A DNA stretch of 64,000 bases from Collinsella aerofaciens. Its GTDB lineage: Bacteria > Actinomycetota > Coriobacteriia > Coriobacteriales > Coriobacteriaceae. The notes below the pieces were generated by a model that ran no database searches, was not told the DNA's origin, and saw only the letters and a program-made list of their open reading frames with translations. Of the stretch, positions 57,038-64,000 are shown piece after piece (within the stretch, counting starts at the first letter, position 1; every line of letters starts with the position of its first letter). The stretch covers positions 86,386-150,385 of the forward strand of contig NZ_JADPCJ010000002.1 of assembly GCF_015670795.1 (NCBI RefSeq), written 5' to 3'. The translations under genes and the position numbers were made by a program.

Positions 57038-57775
57038 TTGTTTGTACTTACCGATCAGCAGGCTGACGAGATGTTGAGTCGCCTAACTTCCTATTGCAAA
57101 GAATATTCCTTGAGCGTAACTGATATTGAGCTGAGGAAATGTATCCAGCATTTGGATTTGGTTCTAGAAACAAATAAGACAACCAATCTCACCCGTATTC
57201 TTAACGTAGAAGATGCTGCCGTACTTCATATCCTCGACTCACTTGTTTTGCTCCCCTATATCAATAAGGCTCCTGAGGGAGCTTTGCTCGATATGGGAAC
57301 AGGTGCGGGCTTCCCTGGTATTCCATTAACCATAACCACGCATCGTAAAGCTACTTATATTGACTCTGTTGGCAAGAAGGTTGATGCGGTTAATTCCTTT
57401 GTCCATGCTCTTGGATTGAAACATGCTCATGCGGTTCATGATCGTCTTGAAGAATATGCTCGAAGCCATAAGAAGCAGTTCTCCGTTGTAACCGCCCGCG
57501 CACTGGCCCCTCTACCGATTCTTGTTGAGTATGCGGCTCCGTACCTGAAGGATGGAGGGCTATTTGTTATCACCAAGGGCAATCCTTCGGATGAGGAGCT
57601 TGCTTCCGGCATGTCAGCAGCTAAGATTTGCGGCTTCACTTTGCTTCTGAATGACGCAATTGATTTGCCTGAAGGCTTGGGTCACAGGGAGTTCATTGTT
57701 CTTAAGAAGAGTCATTCAGCATCCGTTTCATTGCCTCGTGCAAATGGCATGGCAAAGAAGAATCCGCTTGCCTAG
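57038..57775 (+). CDS. rsmG: 16S rRNA (guanine-N7) methyltransferase RsmG
   Basis: RsmG methylates G527 of 16S rRNA (E. coli numbering) using SAM. The 245-residue protein has the SAM loop LLDMGTGAGFPGIPL and the conserved NLTRI near the N-terminus. The TTG at 57038 has AAGGAG six bases upstream and gives a normal family length; an in-frame TTG at 56990 lies in the terminator. The gene is clearly lower in GC than the window average. Confidence 0.93.
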   Translation: MFVLTDQQADEMLSRLTSYCKEYSLSVTDIELRKCIQHLDLVLETNKTTNLTRILNVEDAAVLHILDSLVLLPYINKAPEGALLDMGTGAGFPGIPLTITTHRKATYIDSVGKKVDAVNSFVHALGLKHAHAVHDRLEEYARSHKKQFSVVTARALAPLPILVEYAAPYLKDGGLFVITKGNPSDEELASGMSAAKICGFTLLLNDAIDLPEGLGHREFIVLKKSHSASVSLPRANGMAKKNPLA

Positions 57776-57776
57776 A

Positions 57777-57870
57777 TGTTTCACGTGAAACATAATGGTT
57801 ACTAACAGCTTGCAGTGTTTCACGTGAAACATAGCAGTTGCTATCGATTCGGAATGTTTCACGTGAAACA
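57777..57870. promoter_or_regulatory. Cluster of three perfect parS sites
   Basis: TGTTTCACGTGAAACA occurs at 57777-57792, 57816-57831 and 57855-57870, spaced exactly 39 bases start to start, between rsmG and parA. This is the ParB nucleation site that organises origin segregation. Confidence 0.97.
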
Positions 57871-57909
57871 TCCTCCGTTTGACAGCTTTAATACACACCA
57901 GGAGGGACC

Positions 57910-58710
57910 GTGGGATTTCGCGACGTTAAGCGTTCTAAGAGCGCAAAAGACACGCGTATCATTGCAATCATCAATCAAAAAGGCGGCGTCGGTAAGTCAA
58001 CGACGGCTGTAAACCTTGCAGCAGCACTGGGTGAGCAGGGTCGTAAGACACTGATTGTTGATTTTGATCCGCAGGGAAACAGCACCAGTGGATTCGGAAT
58101 TGAAAAAGAAGACCTTGATCACTGCATCTATGATGCATTGCTGAATGATGTGCCGGCAGAATCGCTTGTTCTTGATACAAATTGCAAAAAGGTATTCGTA
58201 ATTCCGGCTACAATTCAGCTTGCAGGCGCGGAAATTGAACTCGTAAGCGCAATTGCTCGTGAAACCCGTCTCAAAGATTTGCTTGAGCCGATTCAGGACG
58301 AGTTCGATTTTATTTTCATTGACTGCCCTCCTTCGCTCGGCCTGCTTACTATCAACGCTTTGACCGCAGCAGACAGCGTTTTGATTCCGATCCAGTGCGA
58401 GTATTACGCACTCGAGGGCGTTACGAAGCTGCTTGAGTCAATGAAGATGGTCAAATCTCGTCTGAACAAGGGCTTAGACACCTACGGTGTGCTTATGACC
58501 ATGTATGACTCGCGTACTTCTCTATCGAATCAGGTTGTTGAGGAGGTTCAATCGTACTTTGGTGATAAGGCATTTAAGACGTTGATCCCCCGTACGGTTA
58601 AAATCTCCGAAGCTCCGTCTTTTGGGGAACCGGTAATTACCTATGCACCTCAAAATAAGGGTGCAAAAGCATATATGAACCTTGCAAAAGAGGTGATCAA
58701 GCGTGCCTAG
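57910..58710 (+). CDS. parA: Chromosome partitioning ATPase ParA (Soj)
   Basis: ParA uses ATP to move ParB-parS complexes and can affect DnaA. The 266-residue protein has the deviant Walker A KGGVGKST near residue 23 and Walker B region FIFIDCPPSLGLLTINAL. The GTG start has GGAGG upstream. It overlaps parB by eight bases. Confidence 0.95.
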   Translation: MGFRDVKRSKSAKDTRIIAIINQKGGVGKSTTAVNLAAALGEQGRKTLIVDFDPQGNSTSGFGIEKEDLDHCIYDALLNDVPAESLVLDTNCKKVFVIPATIQLAGAEIELVSAIARETRLKDLLEPIQDEFDFIFIDCPPSLGLLTINALTAADSVLIPIQCEYYALEGVTKLLESMKMVKSRLNKGLDTYGVLMTMYDSRTSLSNQVVEEVQSYFGDKAFKTLIPRTVKISEAPSFGEPVITYAPQNKGAKAYMNLAKEVIKRA

Positions 58711-59608
58711 TGTAAAGAAACGTGGCGGATTGGGACGTGGACTCAATGCTTTGGTCTCAGAGGCCGAGTATGAGACCGGTGGTTCGGCTTCATCGGCTTC
58801 GAATGCCGCATCTGAAACAAAACTACCTATTGAGGATATCGTTCCCAACCCTAATCAGCCGCGAATTCACTTTAACGAAACTGAACTTCGTGAGTTGAGC
58901 GAATCAATCCAAGAACATGGCGTCTTGCAGCCGCTTTTGGTTCGCAAGCATGGAAACGGCTATGAGATCATCGCTGGTGAGCGTCGTTACCAAGCGTCAA
59001 AGCTTGCTGGTCTTGAGGAGCTGCCTGTCATCATTAAAGATGTTAATGATGAAGAGATGCTGGCTCTTGCTCTGATCGAAAACCTTCAGCGTTCTGATCT
59101 GAATCCCGTCGAAGAGGCTAAGGGCTATCGCCAGCTTATCGATGCCAGCGGTATGACCCAGGAGGCATTGTCGAAGGCAGTCAGCAAGTCACGCTCCGCA
59201 ATTACAAACTCGCTGCGCCTTCTCGATCTCCCTGAAGTTGTTCAGCAGATGATTTTTGAGGGCAAACTTACTGCTGGTCATGCACGTGCGATTCTTGCAG
59301 TTCCCTATGAGGACGCTCGAATTCGACTTGCAGAGAAGGTTGTTGCAGAGGGCCTTTCCGTAAGAGCGACAGAAAATCTTGCTCCGTTGTTTTCTGCCGG
59401 AGAGACACCTAAGACGCCGAGGCCTGCAACGCCTCAGTCTTTTAAAAAGGCTGCCCGCGTGCTTCGTCAGGTTTTTAATACCAACGTGCGTGTTAAGAGC
59501 TCGCGTGGAAAGAATAAGATTGAGATTGAGTTTAAAGACGAGGAAGAGCTCTCTCGTATTCTTGGCGAAATGATTCAGTTTGATCAAGGAGGCCAAGATG
59601 AGGAATAG
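58703..59608 (+). CDS. parB: Chromosome partitioning protein ParB (Spo0J)
   Basis: ParB binds parS and spreads as a CTP-dependent clamp. The 301-residue protein has the CTP-binding GERRYQASK, the ALIENLQRSDLNPVEEA stretch and a helix-turn-helix (EALSKAVSKSRSAITNSLRL). A C-terminal dimerisation domain follows. It overlaps parA and the next small gene. Confidence 0.95.
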   Translation: MPSVKKRGGLGRGLNALVSEAEYETGGSASSASNAASETKLPIEDIVPNPNQPRIHFNETELRELSESIQEHGVLQPLLVRKHGNGYEIIAGERRYQASKLAGLEELPVIIKDVNDEEMLALALIENLQRSDLNPVEEAKGYRQLIDASGMTQEALSKAVSKSRSAITNSLRLLDLPEVVQQMIFEGKLTAGHARAILAVPYEDARIRLAEKVVAEGLSVRATENLAPLFSAGETPKTPRPATPQSFKKAARVLRQVFNTNVRVKSSRGKNKIEIEFKDEEELSRILGEMIQFDQGGQDEE

Positions 59609-59852
59609 GATTTTAACTGCGATTGCATTGGCGACGACTGTCGCGGCTGGTGCCTTTGCTGGCTATAAGATCGCGACAGACGATGAACTTCGAGGTCGTT
59701 TGCTTCGTAGTGCGCAAGATATTGTCGATACATCCAAGAAGAAAATGGATGTTATGACAGAAGATGTTGCCATGCGTACGGCTCAGGTAACGAAGAATCC
59801 CAAGATTAATCAAGGTTGGGTTAGTAACCAATGGGAAAATGTAGGCTATTAG
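59598..59852 (+). CDS. Small YtxH-like membrane protein
   Basis: The 84-residue protein has an N-terminal membrane segment (ILTAIALATTVAAGAFAGYK) and a helical amphipathic tail, as in YtxH-type proteins of unknown function. AGGAGG precedes the ATG at 59598, which overlaps the parB end by 11 bases, so it is the last gene of the parAB operon. A role in chromosome segregation is unproven. Confidence 0.75.
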   Translation: MRNRILTAIALATTVAAGAFAGYKIATDDELRGRLLRSAQDIVDTSKKKMDVMTEDVAMRTAQVTKNPKINQGWVSNQWENVGY

Positions 59853-59860
59853 GTACCTAA
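59849..59860. repeat. Palindrome TTAGGTACCTAA, copy 2
   Basis: Identical to 56345-56356, also followed by C, and overlapping the stop codon of the YtxH-like gene. The two copies bracket the lower-GC jag-parB segment. Confidence 0.8.
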
Positions 59861-59880
59861 CAATTACTTAGCATATTTTG

Positions 59881-59922
59881 AGGGGTCCTTGTCTGATTCA
59901 CGAGGCAAGGACCCCTTATTTT
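59881..59922 (+). terminator. Terminator of the parAB operon
   Basis: AGGGGTCCTTG and CAAGGACCCCT form an 11-bp stem followed by TATTTT. Confidence 0.88.
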
Positions 59923-59977
59923 GGCCGTAAAAAATGGGACAGGTAGCAGCTGATTCAAAATTAAGGTCAATAAATAA

Positions 59978-60014
59978 AACGGCCCCGGTTGCATCTCCTG
60001 TAACCGGGGCCGTT
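59978..60014 (-). terminator. rlmN terminator
   Basis: AACGGCCCCGGTT and AACCGGGGCCGTT form a 13-bp stem followed on the minus strand by TTATTTATT. Confidence 0.88.
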
Positions 60015-60017
60015 CGA

Positions 60018-60033
60018 TGTTTCACATGAAACG
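60018..60033. promoter_or_regulatory. Near-parS site between parB and rlmN
   Basis: TGTTTCACATGAAACG matches parS at 14 of 16 positions and lies just beyond the rlmN terminator. Confidence 0.55.
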
Positions 60034-60051
60034 TTTTGGGGTGCGACTCCC

Positions 60052-61104
60052 CTATGCGTTCTTCTGAACTTTGAAGCGCTGCTTCAGCTGTCCGCAAGCG
60101 GCGTCAATATCGTTACCACGGGAGTTACGAATCGTGGTCTCGATGCCACGGGACTCAAGACGACGCTGAAGATCCTCAACCTTATGAATCGGCGACGGCT
60201 TGAGCGGGCTGCCCTCGATGTCGTTAAGCTGAATCAGGTTGACGTGGCACAACGTTCCCTCGCAGAAGTCGCAGAGCGCCTGCATCTCGGGATTCGTATC
60301 GTTGACGCCTTCGATCATGGCATACTCATAGGTCGGGCGGCGGCCAGTCTTCTCGGTGTAGAGTTGAAGCGCCTCGTGAAGGCGAAGTAGCGTGTACTTC
60401 TTAACACCGGGCATTAGCTTATTGCGTGTCGACTGGATGGCGGAATGCAGGGAAACGGCAAGCGTGAACTGCTCGGGGATGTCGGCAAATTTGCGAATAC
60501 CGGGAATAACGCCGCTGGTAGAGACGGTGAGGTGACGAGCACCGATACCGATGCCATCGGGGTCGTTGAGGATTCGCAACGCCTTGAGAACCTCGTCGTA
60601 GTTGGCAAACGGCTCGCCCTGGCCCATGAAGACAACGCTCGTGACGCGCTCGCCAAAGTCGTTGGATACATGAAGTACCTGGTCGACGATCTCTTGAGCG
60701 GTCAGAGAGCGCTTGAGGCCGTTGAGGCCGGTAGCGCAAAAGGCACAGCCCATGCCGCAGCCTGCCTGGGTGGAAACGCAGACGGAAAGCTTGTTGCGAC
60801 GGGGCATACCGACAGTTTCGACGGAAATGCCGTCGTGGTACTCGAGCAGATACTTGCGCGAGCCATCTTTGGAAACCTGCTTGGTGAGTTCAGTCGGCGT
60901 ATCAAAGGCAAAAGCCTCTTTAAGCTGCTCGCGGAAAGCCTTGGGAAGGTTGGTCATGTCGTCGAACGAACAAACGTTCTTCTCAAAGACCCATTCGATG
61001 AGCTGCTTCGCGCGGAAGGCGGGCTGGCCAAGCTCGGCCACGAGCTCGCGAATATCGTTTTGGCTCAAGTCGCGAATGTCCTGAGATTTAGTCCTGGGAT
61101 TCAT
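60052..61104 (-). CDS. rlmN: 23S rRNA / tRNA (adenine-C2) methyltransferase RlmN
   Basis: RlmN is a radical-SAM enzyme that methylates A2503 of 23S rRNA and A37 of some tRNAs. The 350-residue protein has the cluster motif CGMGCAFC and the methyl-carrying Cys region near the C-terminus (SRGNDIDAACGQL). AAAGG precedes the ATG. It reads against the local replication direction. Confidence 0.95.
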   Translation of the reverse strand: MNPRTKSQDIRDLSQNDIRELVAELGQPAFRAKQLIEWVFEKNVCSFDDMTNLPKAFREQLKEAFAFDTPTELTKQVSKDGSRKYLLEYHDGISVETVGMPRRNKLSVCVSTQAGCGMGCAFCATGLNGLKRSLTAQEIVDQVLHVSNDFGERVTSVVFMGQGEPFANYDEVLKALRILNDPDGIGIGARHLTVSTSGVIPGIRKFADIPEQFTLAVSLHSAIQSTRNKLMPGVKKYTLLRLHEALQLYTEKTGRRPTYEYAMIEGVNDTNPEMQALCDFCEGTLCHVNLIQLNDIEGSPLKPSPIHKVEDLQRRLESRGIETTIRNSRGNDIDAACGQLKQRFKVQKNA

Positions 61105-61143
61105 GGAAGCCTTTCGATTTTGGGGAAACGTAGAGGGTATCGC

Positions 61144-61149
61144 TACAAT
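61144..61149 (+). promoter_or_regulatory. Candidate -10 box of ddl
   Basis: TACAAT lies 41 bases before the ddl ATG in the 85-base gap to rlmN; no clear -35 box is seen. Confidence 0.35.
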
Positions 61150-61189
61150 ATGGTATCAGCTGCAGAAATTATAGAGGAGGAGTCTGCCC

Positions 61190-62155
61190 ATGCCGGGTAA
61201 AAGCCTAGAGAACATGCACGTAGCGGTCTTGGCGGGCGGTCATTCCGCTGAGCGCGAGATCTCGCTTAATTCGGGAAAGAACGTTGTGGTGGCACTGAAG
61301 GAAGCCGGCTACACCTCGGTGGAGCTGCTCGATACGGCCGCTGATGACTTTATGGTAACCATGGCAACCGGCGGCTTTGACGTGGCGTTTATCGCCATGC
61401 ACGGTGCCGGCGGCGAGGATGGCGCCATGCAAGGCGCCATGGAGACCCTGGGTATCCCCTACACGGCTTCGGGCGTGCTTGCCAGCGCCTGCGGTGCCGA
61501 CAAGGAGGTCTCTAAGCTCCTGTACGCCAAGGCGGGCATTCCCATTGCCCCCGGCCTTGCGCTCGAGGTGGGCGATGAAGTCGATATCGATCATATCGTC
61601 GAGGTTTGTGGCGAGCGCTGCTTTGTGAAGCCGGCCGTCAACGGTTCCAGCTATGGCATTTCCCTGGTCCATGAGCCCTCCGAGCTGCCCGCGGCAATCG
61701 CCAAGGCGTTTGAGTACGGCGACAAAGTACTGGTCGAGAAGTGCATCGAGGGTACCGAGATCACCGTCGGCGTATACGGCGAAGATGACGTGCGCGCTCT
61801 GCCGATTGTCGAGATTCGTAAGCCCGAGGACTGTGAGTTCTACGATCTGGACGTGAAGTATGTCGACCCTACGGACATCCATCGCATTCCGGCGCAGATT
61901 TCACCCGAGAATTACGCTCGTGCCCAGGAGCTTGCCTGTGCTGCTCACAAGGCCCTCGGTTGCCTGGGTATCTCGCGCAGCGACTTTATCGTGAGTGAGG
62001 ACGGCCCCGTTATCCTCGAGACCAATACCATTCCCGGCATGACCGATACGTCGCTGTATCCGGACGAGATCCGCCACACCGACGACATGACGTTCCCGCA
62101 GGTCTGTGACAGCCTGATCCGTATGGGCCTTCGTCGAGCGGGCATTGCATGCTAA
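61190..62155 (+). CDS. ddl: D-alanine-D-alanine ligase
   Basis: Ddl makes the D-Ala-D-Ala dipeptide of peptidoglycan. The 321-residue ATP-grasp enzyme has LAGGHSAEREISLNSGKNV, HGAGGEDGAMQGAMETLGIP, and metal-binding ILETNTIPGMTDTSLYP. GGAGGAG precedes the ATG. It overlaps the DinG-type gene by seven bases. Confidence 0.95.
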   Translation: MPGKSLENMHVAVLAGGHSAEREISLNSGKNVVVALKEAGYTSVELLDTAADDFMVTMATGGFDVAFIAMHGAGGEDGAMQGAMETLGIPYTASGVLASACGADKEVSKLLYAKAGIPIAPGLALEVGDEVDIDHIVEVCGERCFVKPAVNGSSYGISLVHEPSELPAAIAKAFEYGDKVLVEKCIEGTEITVGVYGEDDVRALPIVEIRKPEDCEFYDLDVKYVDPTDIHRIPAQISPENYARAQELACAAHKALGCLGISRSDFIVSEDGPVILETNTIPGMTDTSLYPDEIRHTDDMTFPQVCDSLIRMGLRRAGIAC

Positions 62156-64000
62156 TCGAGGACGCGGTTTCGTCAGGAACGCCGCAGTTTGTCATCGACT
62201 CCTATGCCACGCTTGCCGAACGCGCCAAAACGCAGTCCTTTGGTCTTATCGAGGAAGATGTGATTGTCCTCGATACCGAGACCACAGGTCTTTCGGTGCA
62301 GGACAATGAACTGATCGAGATCTCGGCGGCCCGTCTTTCGGGCCGCGAGATCGTCGACCGTTTCGATACCTTCGTGCATCCCAAGCAGCTGATTCCCGCC
62401 GAGATTACCGAGCTCACGAGCATTACAAATGCCGATGTGGCAGATGCCCCGTCGGCCGTTGAGGCCGTCGCCGCTCTCGCCGATTTTGTCGGTGGTTGCC
62501 CGGTGATCGCACATAACGCCACGTTCGACCGCTCGTTTATCGAGTCGGTCAAAGGCGGCGTCAACGTGAGCGATATTTGGATCGATTCGCTGGCGCTGTC
62601 GCGAATCGCGCTTCCGCGCCTGGCCTCGCACAAGCTGTCTTTTATGGCCGATCTGTTTGGCTGTGACTCGGTATCACACCGTGCCAATGCCGACGTCGAC
62701 GCCCTGTGTGGCGTATGGCGCGTGTTGCTCGTGGCGCTCACCGACTTGCCCCAGGGCCTCATGGCGCGCCTAGCCGACATGCATCCGGATGTGCCTTGGT
62801 CCTATCGTCCTATCTTCTCATTCTTGGCAGGGCAGAACCCTGGTTCTATCTTCTCTCTCAGCGCCGCTCGTGCTGACGTTCTCAAGGCCGATCGCGCCGA
62901 CGATCGGGTGGACGCCGACGAACTGCCGGTCCTCAAGATGCCGAGTCGTGAGGAGATTGAGGCAGACTATGCGCCAGGTGGCCTGGTCAATCGCATGTAC
63001 CCCACCTACGAGCCGCGTGATGAGCAGATTGCGATGGCGCTCGAGGTCCGCGATGCGCTGGTCACGGGCACTCATCGTGTAATTGAGGCGGGCACGGGCG
63101 TCGGCAAATCGATGGCCTATCTGGTGCCTTTTGCCGAGGCAGCACGCCGTAACAACATCACGGTTGGTATTGCGACCAAATCGAACAATCTCGCCGACCA
63201 GCTCATGTACCATGAGCTGCCAAAACTTGCCGAGCAACTGGACGGTGGTCTGTCATTTTGCGCTCTCAAGGGGTATGACCACTATCCGTGCCTGCGCAAG
63301 CTTGAGCGCATGAGCCGCGGCCAGGCCGAGATTACCACCAAGCGCGATCCGGCGGACACGCTCACGGCGGTCGCGGTCATTATGGCGTACGTCTGCCAAT
63401 CAGCCGATGGCGACCTCGACTCACTTGGCATTCGGTGGCGCAGCGTCAACCGCCCCGACTTTACGACGGCCTCGCGCGAGTGTGCTCGTCGCCTCTGCCC
63501 GTTTTTCCCTGATAAATGTTTGGTCCACGGCGCTCGCCGTCGTGCGGCGCATGCCGATGTGGTGGTCACCAACCATTCCCTGCTGTTCCGCAACGTTGCG
63601 GCCGAGGGCAGGATTTTGCCTCCGATTCGTCATTGGGTAATCGACGAGGCCCATTCCATCGAGCGCGAGGCGCGCCGCCAGTGGGCGCGCGTGGTGTCGG
63701 CGGACGAGTCACGCGTTCTGTTTGAGCGCCTGGGTGGCTCGAGCACCGGCGCGCTAAGCCAGGTTTCCCGTGATTTGGCAACCTCCGAGGGCTCTACGCT
63801 CTATCTGGGCCTTACTGCCAAGGCGACGTCGACGGTTGCGCGCGCGAGCATGGCAATCGCCGACGTGTTCGATGGCGTTCGCGAGCTCGGCCGCCGTGCC
63901 CGTGGGGGTTATGACAATGCTAATCTATGGATTGGCCCCGAACTGCGCGAATCTGACGACTGGCATGATTTCTTACAGTCGGCCTACGCTGCCATCGACG
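62149..64000 (+). CDS. DinG-type helicase with N-terminal exonuclease domain, 3' end cut off
   Basis: The open frame runs from ATG 62149 to the window edge (617 codons). Residues 35-200 form a DnaQ-type 3'-5' exonuclease (VIVLDTETTGL, HNATFDRSFIES, then HRANADVDAL). The helicase part has Walker A GTGVGKSMAYL, a four-cysteine region (YPCLRKLE; ASRECARRLCPFFPDKCLVH) that could hold an iron-sulfur cluster, and the box DEAHSIE. Gram-positive DinG proteins share this fusion. The role is probably DNA repair; the end of the gene is missing. Confidence 0.88.
   Translation, partial: MLIEDAVSSGTPQFVIDSYATLAERAKTQSFGLIEEDVIVLDTETTGLSVQDNELIEISAARLSGREIVDRFDTFVHPKQLIPAEITELTSITNADVADAPSAVEAVAALADFVGGCPVIAHNATFDRSFIESVKGGVNVSDIWIDSLALSRIALPRLASHKLSFMADLFGCDSVSHRANADVDALCGVWRVLLVALTDLPQGLMARLADMHPDVPWSYRPIFSFLAGQNPGSIFSLSAARADVLKADRADDRVDADELPVLKMPSREEIEADYAPGGLVNRMYPTYEPRDEQIAMALEVRDALVTGTHRVIEAGTGVGKSMAYLVPFAEAARRNNITVGIATKSNNLADQLMYHELPKLAEQLDGGLSFCALKGYDHYPCLRKLERMSRGQAEITTKRDPADTLTAVAVIMAYVCQSADGDLDSLGIRWRSVNRPDFTTASRECARRLCPFFPDKCLVHGARRRAAHADVVVTNHSLLFRNVAAEGRILPPIRHWVIDEAHSIEREARRQWARVVSADESRVLFERLGGSSTGALSQVSRDLATSEGSTLYLGLTAKATSTVARASMAIADVFDGVRELGRRARGGYDNANLWIGPELRESDDWHDFLQSAYAAID

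Noticed and set aside
57815-58012. Small plus-strand frame starting MFHVKH
   Set aside because: The repeated MFHVKH comes from reading through parS sites; the frame overlaps the start of parA and has no other support.

Overview
The window looks like the replication-origin region of a high-GC Gram-positive bacterium of the class Coriobacteriia, most like Collinsella. That placement rests on recognised protein types and gene order, not on a search. Supporting signs are the order rpmH-rnpA-yidD-yidC-jag-rsmG-parA-parB facing dnaA-dnaN-recF-dciA-gyrB-gyrA, a membrane-embedded LuxR-type regulator, and high GC. Almost all genes left of about 54.6 kb read on the minus strand, and most to the right read on the plus strand. 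This is expected for leading-strand genes on either side of an origin at about 54.54-54.81 kb.

Left part (0-29 kb): a membrane LuxR regulator diverges from a gene cut by the window edge. Next come a polar amino-acid ABC transporter operon ending in a cytidylate-kinase-like gene, yqeY, a parvulin-type foldase and a lone PTS EIIA. Nucleotide synthesis dominates: purN-purM, purF, purE, purD, purA and carA-carB. A PyrR-type RNA hairpin abuts the carA ribosome binding site. Interspersed are a class B sortase, a MoaE-like protein, an ABC exporter with a small membrane protein, and a NUDIX hydrolase.

Middle (27-48 kb): the rpsF-ssb-rpsR-rplI-dnaB operon, two tRNA-Ser genes, a TRIC channel, an exported bactofilin-like protein, a two-gene pilin/adhesin locus without its own sortase, typA, small conserved genes, tRNA-Ile, and gyrA-gyrB.

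Origin (48-60 kb): dciA, recF, dnaN and dnaA read left. Upstream of dnaA, in the same apparent operon, is a GHKL-ATPase protein with a long Q/P/M/Y-rich linker and a C-terminal winged-helix-like domain. Likely DnaA boxes of an unusual form (TTTTCAACA) flank this pair on both sides, and DnaA carries an Asn where the DNA-binding signature usually has Asp. To the right, the rpmH operon is followed by a lower-GC segment (jag, rsmG, three perfect parS sites, parA, parB, a small membrane protein) bracketed by two copies of TTAGGTACCTAAC. The window ends with rlmN, ddl and a truncated DinG-type helicase.

Non-coding highlights are long-armed inverted repeats with a shared loop core, a dispersed family of hairpins built around GGGACAG, and an inverted copy of a tRNA-Ser 3' end beside three perfect hairpins.
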